Source of the DNA: DTYU01 sp040757355
GTDB taxonomy: Bacteria; Bacillota; Desulfotomaculia; Desulfotomaculales; Ammonificaceae
Length of the DNA: 64,000 nucleotides
Direction of reading: 5' to 3'
NCBI GenBank assembly: GCA_040757355.1
Contig: JBFLWY010000008.1
Coordinates: 1 to 64,000 of the forward strand
Each line of letters opens with the position of its first letter. Position 1 is the stretch's first letter. The position numbers and the translations under genes are program-made. The notes beneath the pieces are model-generated. The model was not told the origin of the DNA. It saw only the letters and a program-made list of their open reading frames with translations, and did no database searches. Below, piece after piece: positions 40,346 to 48,672 of the stretch.

Positions 40346-42055
40346 TTAATGAAAATCATCCGGCTCAAGGAAAGGCCGGTCCAAATCAACCATTGCGTTT
40401 ACCATCAACTCAATCAGGCCGCCGTAATTTATTTTAAACCTGTCCCACATCTTATAGTGGGCGATAGCGTCCCGGATAGCACCCTTGCAGTTTGAACAGG
40501 GCGCGCACAAGTATTTGTACGGGTATTTTTCAGGGTCGAGCTCATCCTTAAACGCTTCCAGCGTCTGGTACATCTTCATCCTGGTTGCTATCTTATTGCG
40601 CCATTGCGGGAAATTCATGGACTGCATGATTGCCAATCCGCCGCCGCCGCCGCAGCAGAAATTGTAAACCCCGTGCGGATACATCTCCCGGAACTGCGGG
40701 CAGATGGCTTTGAGGGCCAGGCGCTGCGGCTGGACGATCCCCATCATACGCACCATATTACACGGGTCATGCAGGGTGACCGGAAAGTTATTCCTGCTCG
40801 GGTCAAACTTGATAGCACCGCTCCTGATAATCTCCCATAACAGCGGTAAGCAGCACTCACGCGGTATCTCCGAACTTGACAAGTCCCCGGACAGTACCCT
40901 GTCGGCCACAACTACATAAGCTTTTGTGGCGTGTCCGCACTCGCCGATCACCACTTTTTTGACCCCGAGCTGTTTGGCGATCTTCGTATGCCGCAAGGCT
41001 ACCCGGGCAAGCTCTACGTCGTCATTCCACAGGCCGTAGTTAACTGCGTCGTAACCCACTATTTCACTCGACAGCGTCCACTTGATCCCCGCTGCCTCGA
41101 AGATGATTGCGAAGGCTTCGGGGTTTTCCGTCCATGAAAGGAACTCACCCGCATTATGGATTAGCAGGATATCGGCGCCTTTTTCATCAAGGCGTACTTT
41201 GAACTTCTTGCCTGTCCTGTCGCCGATGTCCTCCTCCATGAACTCCACCGTTTCTTTGAGCCCCGCCGGGCTCATCCCCGTTGAGGAACCGACTACGAGA
41301 TGCTGCACACAACCCTTTTCAAAGATTTCGGGCGCGGCGATGCCTAACTCTTGGCACAGAAGCTTTCGTAACTCTCTGTTGATTACACCGTTGTCTACCC
41401 CCATGGGGCACCGCTGCGCGCACCTCCTGCAGATTGTGCACCGGTGGCAGGATTCGGCGAGACGGTAGACAACCTGCCAGTTCAAATCTATGTCCGCCCC
41501 TACGAAGCCTCTCAGGAGCTTACCCTCGGGCGAGAAGTATCTTTTCCTTATCCTTCGGAGAATTTCGGACCTGTGGGTGGGTCTGTAAATATCCTGGCCG
41601 CCGCTCGCGATGAAGTTGTGGCATGCGTCGGCGCAAGTCTGGCATTTGACGCAATAGTCCATCGACATCTCCAACGTCTGGTAAAATGTCCAGCTTTCCT
41701 GAGGATCAAAGAGTTTCTGCAGGCCGCTGAGAAACTTATTAACAAGTGCAATCTCTTCTTCCTTGGATCTTGGTATGGGGAGACCCATGTCCGTATGGCC
41801 GTCGAAGCTCAGGTCATACTGCTGCCACCACTTTTCCGGCGGCGGTTTAATCGGCTCTTCTCCCCCGAGGAGCGGCATGGGCATCAGGTCCTCGACTTTC
41901 AAATCAACAAGCGGTTTAGGCCCTAGTCTGCAAAACTCTTTAAGGTTCGGTTTATGAGCCTTTGCTTGCCGGTGCGGGCGCTGACAGGTTTCCGGCCCCA
42001 TTTTGTCAAAATGCGAGGAAAAATCCGTAAGATCCGGTTTTTTTGCAACTGCCAT
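40346..42055 (-). CDS. DsrK/HdrD-like CCG-domain iron-sulfur protein, unpaired copy
   Basis: This 569-residue cytoplasmic iron-sulfur protein has two ferredoxin-type motifs (C135-C138-C141-C145 and C203-C206-C209-C212/C216) and a CCG domain of the heterodisulfide-reductase type: HDPCNMVRMMG, FCCGGGGG and CAPCSNCKG. Such CCG domains bind a special [4Fe-4S] centre that reduces disulfides. It has an extra 35-residue N-terminus over its two paralogues and no DsrM-like partner next to it. ATG 42055 lies 3 bp after AAGGAA, with GGAGGGG further up. Its own promoter is at 42360-42388. Confidence 0.85.
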   Translation of the reverse strand: MAVAKKPDLTDFSSHFDKMGPETCQRPHRQAKAHKPNLKEFCRLGPKPLVDLKVEDLMPMPLLGGEEPIKPPPEKWWQQYDLSFDGHTDMGLPIPRSKEEEIALVNKFLSGLQKLFDPQESWTFYQTLEMSMDYCVKCQTCADACHNFIASGGQDIYRPTHRSEILRRIRKRYFSPEGKLLRGFVGADIDLNWQVVYRLAESCHRCTICRRCAQRCPMGVDNGVINRELRKLLCQELGIAAPEIFEKGCVQHLVVGSSTGMSPAGLKETVEFMEEDIGDRTGKKFKVRLDEKGADILLIHNAGEFLSWTENPEAFAIIFEAAGIKWTLSSEIVGYDAVNYGLWNDDVELARVALRHTKIAKQLGVKKVVIGECGHATKAYVVVADRVLSGDLSSSEIPRECCLPLLWEIIRSGAIKFDPSRNNFPVTLHDPCNMVRMMGIVQPQRLALKAICPQFREMYPHGVYNFCCGGGGGLAIMQSMNFPQWRNKIATRMKMYQTLEAFKDELDPEKYPYKYLCAPCSNCKGAIRDAIAHYKMWDRFKINYGGLIELMVNAMVDLDRPFLEPDDFH

Positions 42056-42340
42056 TTCCTTAATACCCCTCCTTAGCTCTAAAACGTACCGACACGCCGC
42101 TTTCAGTCGCTGCGCCTTTGCGCTTACCCCCTCCTTTAAACGAACGTCCTAATCCCCGATCAAAACGTTTAACCAAGTTAAGCCATTACGAATTTCGCCC
42201 TCAGATGGGGCAGGAACTAACGCCAAGTTGTAGACAGCTTTGGCAGCCCCCGGACCGGCCGGATGGATGCGCTTAAAGAGTAAAAAAACGTTTGTTCAGT
42301 GATTTACGGATGTACTCGGCATGTGATTGAATTTTCGGAC

Positions 42341-42402
42341 AATTATTTTACATATGTTCATTATATCAATTAAAGCCTCCAGTGTCAATAATTTTACATA
42401 TG
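42341..42402 (-). promoter_or_regulatory. Consensus promoter flanked by 16-bp direct repeats
   Basis: TTGACA (42388-42383), 17-bp spacer, TATAAT (42365-42360). AATTATTTTACATATG (42341-42356) and AATAATTTTACATATG (42387-42402) flank it, one covering the -35 edge and one the transcription start. They look like operator sites of one regulator. Confidence 0.75.
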
Positions 42403-42425
42403 ACGGAAATGCCTGTTTTGCATAC

Positions 42426-42452
42426 AAAAAAAAACCTCCCTTACCGGGAGGC
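42426..42452 (-). terminator. Terminator of the DsrMK-like module B
   Basis: Minus strand CCTCCC-GGTAA-GGGAGG followed by nine T. Confidence 0.9.
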
Positions 42453-42471
42453 TACCAAGGTGATCGGTGTT

Positions 42472-44100
42472 TTAGTGGAAATCGTCGTACTCGATAAACG
42501 GTCTGTCGATGTCTACCATTGCGTTGACCATCAACTCTACAAGACCGCCGTAGTTGATCTTGTACCGTTCCCAAAGATCGTAGTGGCTAATGGCGTCCCT
42601 TATGGTTCCTTTGCAGTTGGAACAAGGCGCACACAGGTACTTAAACGGGTATTTATTCGGGTCAAGTTCATTTTTAAAGGCCTCAAGCGTCTGCTTCATC
42701 TTCATCCTTGCGCCTACCTTATTCCGCCACTGCGGGAAGTTATAGGACTGGATGATAGCGTAACCCGAACCACCGCCGCAGCAATAGTTGTACACACCGT
42801 TCGGCGTCATTTCCCGGAATCCGGGAGCAATTGCCTTCAGCGCCAAACGCTGGGGCTGCACAATACCCATGGCGCGAACCATGTTGCAAGGGTCATGCAG
42901 GGTTACCGGGAAGTTGTTCCTGCTTGGGTCGAATTTGATGGCGCCGCTCCTGATTATCTCCCAGAGGATAGGCAGGCAGCTCTCCCGCGGTATTTCTGAG
43001 CTCGAGAGGTCACCCGTCAGGACGCGGTCAGCGATAACCACATAAGCCTTGGTCGCGTGACCGCACTCACCGATTACCACCTTTTTCACGCCTAACTTCT
43101 TGGCGATCTGAGCGTGGCGTACCGCTACCCGCGCCAGTCCTACGTCATCGTTCCAGAGGCCGTAGTTCACCGCATCGTACCCCACCGGCTCGCTGGAGAG
43201 CGTCCAGCTTATTCCGGCAGCTTCAAAAAGGATTGCAAACGCTTCAGGGTTTTCCGGCCATGACAGGAATTCGCCGGCGTTATGAATCAGCAGAATGTCG
43301 GCGCCCTTTTTGTCCACAGGAATGTCTACACTCTTGCCTATTCTGTCACCGATGTCTTCCTTCATGAACTCCACGGCTTCCTTCAACCCTGAAGGACTCA
43401 TGCCCGTTGAGGAACCGATTTTAACGTGCTGTACGCAACCCTTTTCAAGAATCTCCATGGGCGCAATGCCGAGTTCCTGGCTGAAGAGCTTCCGGAGTTC
43501 GCGGGCGATGATGGCATTGTCCACACCCATGGGACACCTCTGCGCACACCTCCGGCACAGCGTGCATCTGTGCCCCGCCTCTGCAAGCCTCGTTACGGTG
43601 CGCCAGTTCACATCCACGTCGGCACCGACAAAGCTACCCAGCAGTTTCCCCTCCGGGGTAAAGTACTTCTTCCAGATCCTTCTCAGAATCTCAGACCTGT
43701 AAGTGGGCCTGTAAATCTCCTGTCTGCCGCTGGCAAGGTACGAGTGGCAGGCGTCCGAGCAGGTCTGGCACTTAACGCAGTAGTCCAGGGACAACTTCAG
43801 GACCTGCTGGAACGTCCAACTGCTCTCGGAGTCCAATAGCTTTTGCAGGCCGCTTAAGAAGCGCTGGACAAGGTAGTTCTCCTCTTCCCTGGTCTTTGGC
43901 TTCGGGATGCCGATGCTGCAGTGGCCGTCGAGGCTCATCTCGTACCTTTCAATGAACCTTTGAGGTGTAGGCTGCATCGGGGATTCTTCCCCAAGTTCAG
44001 GAACCGGCATTAAGTCTTCCACACTCATGGAAACTAAAGGGTCGTCTCCCGGCCGCGAAATATCCTTAAAGCTGACCCTCTTCTTGTTGTTTGCCCCCAT
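42472..44100 (-). CDS. DsrK/HdrD-like CCG-domain iron-sulfur protein, module B
   Basis: This 542-residue paralogue of the products at 40346 and 45597 has ferredoxin motifs CVKCQTCSDAC and CTLCRRCAQRCP, then the CCG set HDPCNMVRAMG, YCCGGGSG and CAPCSNCKG. It would sit on the cytoplasmic face and exchange electrons with its membrane partner, encoded 69 bp upstream. ATG 44100 follows GAGGAGG. It is closer to the unpaired copy than to module A in the CCG region (KYPFKYLCAPCSNCKG present in both), suggesting the unpaired copy arose from B. Sulfite reduction or another disulfide-linked pathway is possible. Confidence 0.87.
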   Translation of the reverse strand: MGANNKKRVSFKDISRPGDDPLVSMSVEDLMPVPELGEESPMQPTPQRFIERYEMSLDGHCSIGIPKPKTREEENYLVQRFLSGLQKLLDSESSWTFQQVLKLSLDYCVKCQTCSDACHSYLASGRQEIYRPTYRSEILRRIWKKYFTPEGKLLGSFVGADVDVNWRTVTRLAEAGHRCTLCRRCAQRCPMGVDNAIIARELRKLFSQELGIAPMEILEKGCVQHVKIGSSTGMSPSGLKEAVEFMKEDIGDRIGKSVDIPVDKKGADILLIHNAGEFLSWPENPEAFAILFEAAGISWTLSSEPVGYDAVNYGLWNDDVGLARVAVRHAQIAKKLGVKKVVIGECGHATKAYVVIADRVLTGDLSSSEIPRESCLPILWEIIRSGAIKFDPSRNNFPVTLHDPCNMVRAMGIVQPQRLALKAIAPGFREMTPNGVYNYCCGGGSGYAIIQSYNFPQWRNKVGARMKMKQTLEAFKNELDPNKYPFKYLCAPCSNCKGTIRDAISHYDLWERYKINYGGLVELMVNAMVDIDRPFIEYDDFH

Positions 44101-44169
44101 TCATTAAACCTCCTCTACCAAGCGATAAAGTATGGCGCAATTATCAAGGTCTAATCTATCAAAACGGTA

Positions 44170-45105
44170 CTAAGACTTCTTGAGCAGAGTATCCGGAAAT
44201 CCGGTATAAGGATATTCCTCCTTACCCTCCCGTGCATCAATAATTTCCACCTCTTCAACCCAGGTCTTACCCGGAACGATATGCGGTCCTTGCCATGTCA
44301 GCTTGTAAGCAAGCTGGGAGGAGATCTTTTTGTCGATTTTGGAGCCCTTTACATTTAAGAAGTCATCCCAGTAAATCTTATCGAAAGTAAAGTATTTGGC
44401 CACATAATGGAACAGTTTGGAAAACGGCATGTACAGGAAGAACAGTTCGAAAAGCAAAAAGTGAAGGCCGGTCCAGAACGGAACCGCTGTCGCGCTAAAG
44501 GAAAGAGCCCCCGCTATTGTGGTCCTCGCGTCCGGAAAGAAAGTAGGACTGGTAGCCAGGGCTATAATGCCCGCGCCGAAAATGGAGAGCATGAACAACA
44601 AGTTGAAGTAATCGACGGGTGCAGTATAAGCCTGAAGGTCCTCGTTGCCCGCCCTCTTTAGTAGAAGCCCGAGAGAACCGAAGGCGCCGATAATGAACGC
44701 AATCACGCCGACGGCGTTGGTAACAGGTGAAATAACCCCTAAACCGAAAATGACTTCGACAACAAGAAGCAGGAGCCACAGACATGCAAGATACATGCCC
44801 CAATGCATTGCAAAGGAAAAGGGCCACATGCCGTACCTGTTATATTCCTTTACTTTCTTTAACAAGAACACCTCCGAGGCCATGTCCAAAATCCCGTTGA
44901 TACGAATATGATGCTGGGGTTTGGACACATAATCAAGTTCTTCCATGAAAGAACCGCCGTAATGGTGCTTTGGTTCGAGGGGAAGGGGATAAAGCTCCCA
45001 CCGGAGATGAAGCGGCATTGAATTGAACTTCGTAAAACGGTAGATTGCCATAAAAACAAAAACCGCTATGGAAAAATACCCAAGATAGGAAACTGCGCTT
45101 CCCAT
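44170..45105 (-). CDS. DsrM/NarI-like haem b membrane subunit, module B
   Basis: This 311-residue protein has an N-terminal helix, a soluble loop (HYGGSFMEELDYVSKPQHH) and then four helices of the NarI/DsrM fold. His residues in SFAMHWGMYL and KLFHYVAKYF are candidates for axial haem b ligands. It would oxidise or reduce menaquinone and pass electrons to the DsrK-like protein encoded next. ATG 45105 follows AAGGAGGTAG. A good promoter lies at 45361-45390, giving a 250-nt leader. It is a paralogue of the product of 47213-48106. Confidence 0.85.
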   Translation of the reverse strand: MGSAVSYLGYFSIAVFVFMAIYRFTKFNSMPLHLRWELYPLPLEPKHHYGGSFMEELDYVSKPQHHIRINGILDMASEVFLLKKVKEYNRYGMWPFSFAMHWGMYLACLWLLLLVVEVIFGLGVISPVTNAVGVIAFIIGAFGSLGLLLKRAGNEDLQAYTAPVDYFNLLFMLSIFGAGIIALATSPTFFPDARTTIAGALSFSATAVPFWTGLHFLLFELFFLYMPFSKLFHYVAKYFTFDKIYWDDFLNVKGSKIDKKISSQLAYKLTWQGPHIVPGKTWVEEVEIIDAREGKEEYPYTGFPDTLLKKS

Positions 45106-45360
45106 TTGTTTTTCTACCTCCTTACATTTTTAGTGCATACGCATCTCAACCCGTTTTACTCCTGGCTTTGCAACCTCCCCTCCATGCAGACAACTCTTAC
45201 GACCGCCCCCGGGCTTATCATAAAATAAAAAACGAACCAAACCCGATTATTACACCGATTTGCGTCCCAGGGTAAAAACCTCCGAGCTTTCTTCTCAAGT
45301 TTTACGGTAACCAACGACGATTTAGGAAGAATCCTCTTGTCTGTATGAACTTTATCATTA

Positions 45361-45390
45361 ATTATATAGTTAAATAAATCTTAAATTCAA
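45361..45390 (-). promoter_or_regulatory. Promoter of DsrMK-like module B
   Basis: TTGAAT (45390-45385), 18-bp spacer, perfect TATAAT (45366-45361). Confidence 0.55.
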
Positions 45391-45519
45391 CATTTTGTTT
45401 AATTACAGAATTTTCACACATTAATGCTTGAGTTTTCGCAATTTTCAAATAATTCTGGACATATGGCACCAAACCATTGGACGGCTTGCAGTATTCCATT
45501 TCTAGCACAAAAAGTGAAA

Positions 45520-45567
45520 GAGGGCTTTCCCGATTACATGGAGTATGCCATGAATCGGAAAGCCCTC
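45520..45567 (-). terminator. Terminator of DsrMK-like module A
   Basis: Arms GAGGGCTTTCC and GGAAAGCCCTC with further GATT/AATC pairing. It is followed on the minus strand by TTTCACTTTTTG. Confidence 0.75.
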
Positions 45568-45596
45568 TTGAGTGCTGTGACTGTGATCTTCCGGCG

Positions 45597-47216
45597 CTAT
45601 TCCCCGCTGATGAACTCCATTTCAAAATACGGCTTCGGCAGGTCAACCATAGCGTTTACTATTAGCTCCACTAAACCGGTATAAGTAATCCTGTATTTAT
45701 CCCACAGTCCGTAGTGGCCTATTAGATCTCTCATGGCCCCCTTGCAGTTAGAACAAGCAGCAATGACACATTTTTCGATACTTGGGTCTAAAACATCCTT
45801 AAACGCTTCAAGAATCTGCTTCGTTTTCATACGCTCGCTTACCTTCTTCCGCCACTGCGGGAAGTTGAGCTCGTTCATGATCGCAAAACCGCTGCCGCCG
45901 CCGCAACAATAGTTGTACGGGCCGTTCGGCACCATTTCCCTAAACTGAGGCGAAATTGCACGTAAGACATGCCGCTGCGGCTTGACGACACCCATCAATC
46001 TGACTATATTGCATGAATCGTGAAGCGTCGTTGGGAAGTTGTTTCTCGAAGGATCCAGTTTAACCACACCGCTTTTCACGATCTCCCAGAACAGCGGAAA
46101 ACAACTTTCCCTCGGAATTTCCGATGTGCTGAGGTCACCTGGGAAGACTCTGTCCGTAATAACGCACAACGTTTTTGTGGCATGGCCGCATTCGCCGACT
46201 ACGATCTTTTTGACACCCAATTTCTTGGCAATCATAACGTGCTGCAAACCTATTCTGGCCAACTCTACGTCGTCACAGAAAAGACCGTAGTTCACTCCGT
46301 CATAGCCGACAGGCTCGCTGCTCAAGGTATAATTGATCCCTGCAGCATCAAAGAGGACCGCAAACGCTCCCGGGTTTTCCGGCCAGGAAAGGTACTCCCC
46401 TGCGTTATGGATCAGGAGGATGTCGGCACCTTTTTTATCTATGGGGATTTTTATGCTCTTCCCGGTCTTCTCGCCAATTTCATCCTCAATAAACTCGATT
46501 GCCTCGTGGAACCCGGCGACGCTCATACCGGTTGACGACCCAATTTTTAGGTGCTGCCTGGTGCCCTTTTCATACAACTCCTTTGGAGCAATGCCGAGTT
46601 CCTGGCTGAAAACCTTTCTAATCTCCCTGCTGATTAAGGCATTGTCTACACCTACCGGGCACACCTGGGCGCATCTCCGGCACACGTTACAGCGGTAGGC
46701 GGATTCCATTAACCTGATGGCCATTTTGTAATTTAGGTCAATGTCGGCGCCGACCAGAGACCCCAGGAGCTTACCGCTCGGCGTGAAGAACTTCTTGTAC
46801 AGGCGCCGCAGGATTTCCGCCCTGAACGTAGGCCGGTAGTACTCGTTCTGACCGCTCGCCATGTAAACGTGACAGGCCTCCGAACAGGTCTGGCACCGCA
46901 TACAATAATCCGTTGTAAGCCTGAGGATCTTAAGAAAGGTCCAGTTGTTCTGCGGGTCGAAAAGCTTTTGCAGCCCGTTTAGAAATCCTTTTACAAGCCG
47001 GAGTTTTTCCTCTTCCGTTTTCGGTAACGGCAGGGCGACGGGTGAGTGCCAATCCAGAGAGAGGTCGTATTTCTCCAACCACTTGTCCGGCGGCGGTTTC
47101 ACCGGAGGTTCTTCGCCCAGATAGGGGACATGCATCAGGTTCTCAACTTGCAGCTTAAACAATGGCTCGTCAGTCAGTCTGGCCATATCGTTAAATGATA
47201 TGCCCTTATGGTTCAT
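45597..47216 (-). CDS. DsrK/HdrD-like CCG-domain iron-sulfur protein, module A
   Basis: The 539-residue third paralogue has ferredoxin motifs CMRCQTCSEAC and CNVCRRCAQVCP and the CCG set HDSCNIVRLMG, YCCGGGSG and IAACSNCKG. HDSC replaces HDPC, and the lead-in to the last CxxC differs (IEKCVIAACSNC). It is therefore the most divergent of the three. Its start overlaps the stop of the membrane-subunit gene by 4 bp, so the pair is co-translated. The role is electron transfer between membrane quinone and a cytoplasmic disulfide or iron-sulfur partner (family knowledge plus inference). Confidence 0.87.
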   Translation of the reverse strand: MNHKGISFNDMARLTDEPLFKLQVENLMHVPYLGEEPPVKPPPDKWLEKYDLSLDWHSPVALPLPKTEEEKLRLVKGFLNGLQKLFDPQNNWTFLKILRLTTDYCMRCQTCSEACHVYMASGQNEYYRPTFRAEILRRLYKKFFTPSGKLLGSLVGADIDLNYKMAIRLMESAYRCNVCRRCAQVCPVGVDNALISREIRKVFSQELGIAPKELYEKGTRQHLKIGSSTGMSVAGFHEAIEFIEDEIGEKTGKSIKIPIDKKGADILLIHNAGEYLSWPENPGAFAVLFDAAGINYTLSSEPVGYDGVNYGLFCDDVELARIGLQHVMIAKKLGVKKIVVGECGHATKTLCVITDRVFPGDLSTSEIPRESCFPLFWEIVKSGVVKLDPSRNNFPTTLHDSCNIVRLMGVVKPQRHVLRAISPQFREMVPNGPYNYCCGGGSGFAIMNELNFPQWRKKVSERMKTKQILEAFKDVLDPSIEKCVIAACSNCKGAMRDLIGHYGLWDKYRITYTGLVELIVNAMVDLPKPYFEMEFISGE

Positions 47217-48106
47217 TTCGAGTCACCTCCCTCAATAATCTGCGCCTCGTCCAGCCACGTCTTGCCCGGCACGATGTGGGGACCGCTCCAGGTTACCACG
47301 TATCCGAGCTGTTTAACGCACTGCTTGTCGGCAGGCGAATCCTTAATTTTGAAGGCGTCGTCCCAGAAGATTTTGTCGAAGGTAAAGTACTTCGCGACGT
47401 AGTGGAACAGCTTTGAAAAGGGCATGTAAATCAAGAAGAGTTCGAAGAGCAGCAGATTGAGCCAGACCCAGAAGGGCAAGGCCACAGGTGGTGACTCAAA
47501 GAAGATTACTTGATTGATTAAAGCTCTGGTGTAAAGAAACCCCGGGTCTACAGTTGACCATGATATGATCCCGGTCCCGAATATCGCCATCAGGAAAAGC
47601 AGATTGAAATAGTCATCCGGGGTCGTGTACAGGGAAAGTTTATCGTTGCCTATCCTTTTCAAGAAAAGTCCTAAAGATCCGAACGCACCGATAAACAAGG
47701 CTATTACACCGCAGACGTTTGTCAAAGGTACCAGGAATTCCAGCTTAAAAAGCGTTTCTACAAGCAAAAGTAAAATCCACAGAAAGAAAAGATAAATCCC
47801 CCAGTGCATCGAGAAAGAAAAGGGCCACATTCCGAACCTGTTGTGTTCTTTGACCTTCTTTAGCAGAAAGACCTCCGAAGCCATGTCTAAAAGTCCGCCG
47901 ATTCGCTGGTGATGCCTTGGTTTCTTAACGTAGTCCACTTCCTCCATGTACGAGCCGCCGTAATGGTGCCTAGGTTCCGTCGGTACAGGGTACAGCTCCC
48001 ACCTTAAAAAAAGCGGCAAGGAAGAGTACTGGATAACCCTGTAGACCGCCATGAAAAGAAAAACCGCTACAGAAACCCACCCCAGGTACGACACAAAAAC
48101 CTCCAT
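47213..48106 (-). CDS. DsrM/NarI-like haem b membrane subunit, module A
   Basis: This 297-residue paralogue of the 44170-45105 product has the same layout: N-terminal helix, HHYGGSYMEEVDYVKKPRHHQ loop (shortened), then four helices. Candidate haem histidines are in SFSMHWGIYL and KLFHYVAKYF. ATG 48106 follows AAAGGAGG and ends translationally coupled to the DsrK-like gene. A moderate promoter lies at 48150-48178. It probably anchors the iron-sulfur subunit to the inside of the membrane. Confidence 0.86.
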   Translation of the reverse strand: MEVFVSYLGWVSVAVFLFMAVYRVIQYSSLPLFLRWELYPVPTEPRHHYGGSYMEEVDYVKKPRHHQRIGGLLDMASEVFLLKKVKEHNRFGMWPFSFSMHWGIYLFFLWILLLLVETLFKLEFLVPLTNVCGVIALFIGAFGSLGLFLKRIGNDKLSLYTTPDDYFNLLFLMAIFGTGIISWSTVDPGFLYTRALINQVIFFESPPVALPFWVWLNLLLFELFLIYMPFSKLFHYVAKYFTFDKIFWDDAFKIKDSPADKQCVKQLGYVVTWSGPHIVPGKTWLDEAQIIEGGDSK

Positions 48107-48149
48107 CCTCTGGCCTCCTTTTTAAGAATTTTTCAAATATTCTGCAAAG

Positions 48150-48178
48150 AAGATACCATATAAAACCTCAAGAGGCAA
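48150..48178 (-). promoter_or_regulatory. Candidate promoter of DsrMK-like module A
   Basis: TTGCCT (48178-48173), 17-bp spacer, TATCTT (48155-48150). Confidence 0.4.
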
Positions 48179-48431
48179 TAAGGAATTTTACTCCGTCATC
48201 TCTTTTTGCGGTCCGCATTCCCTTATGTCACCAGCACTAGGCGGATTCGGCTCCGGCTTGCTTGTTTTTATGTAACAGGCAAATCTCTTTTTGGTAGTAA
48301 TCCAGATGTAGATACTCAAGAGTCAGAAATTCGGAAATTCAAGGTAGGAATTCGCAGAATTTCTGAAGAAGTCTTGCCTCAGACTTTTTGCATCTGACTT
48401 CTGTTATAGCCGTGTCCGCGTTACCGGCACT

Positions 48432-48527
48432 ACCCAGCACTCAGTTGGGTGTTGGCGCATTGTCGGTAAAGCTACCGAGAGGTTACGATATGCATTAGTA
48501 AGGTGGACTTCCAACTGAGTGCTGGGT
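48432..48527. repeat. CCCAGCACTCA element E3 (96 bp)
   Basis: Ends ACCCAGCACTCAGTTGG and CCAACTGAGTGCTGGGT are perfect 17-bp inverted repeats. The interior has a TCGGTA/TACCGA hairpin. It shares ends but not interior with E1 and E2, 16 kb away. Confidence 0.7.
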
Positions 48528-48603
48528 TCCTTGGGGACAACGGCCAGCGGCTTTTTTATTAGTTCCAATTCAGGCGCGAGTTAACTGCGAAAGTTGAGGC
48601 TTT

Positions 48604-48643
48604 AAAAAAATGACCGGGAGGCGGTAATGAACCGCCCCCCGGT
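48604..48643 (-). terminator. Terminator of the nuo operon
   Basis: ACCGGGGGGCGGT pairs with ACCGCCTCCCGGT on the minus strand, followed by seven T after two bases. Confidence 0.88.
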
Positions 48644-48672
48644 GGTGACCCTTTGCTTCAGTTTGAACGTGC

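Larger units (their letters stand above)
42056..42471. other. Regulatory intergenic region between DsrK-like copies
   Basis: No gene. It contains the promoter 42360-42388, two 16-bp direct repeats flanking it and a terminator at 42426-42452. The predicted leader to 42055 is about 300 nt, with no recognised RNA motif. Confidence 0.7.
45106..45596. other. Intergenic region with promoter and terminator
   Basis: Holds the promoter at 45361-45390 for module B and the terminator at 45520-45567 for module A. Otherwise AT-rich, with no ORF I accept. Confidence 0.6.
48107..48672. other. Intergenic region with promoter, element E3 and nuo terminator
   Basis: Contents: promoter 48150-48178, degenerate palindromes near 48323-48395 (AGAAATTC/GAATTTCT and AGTCT/AGACT), element E3 at 48432-48527 and the terminator at 48604-48643. 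No gene is visible. Confidence 0.6.
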
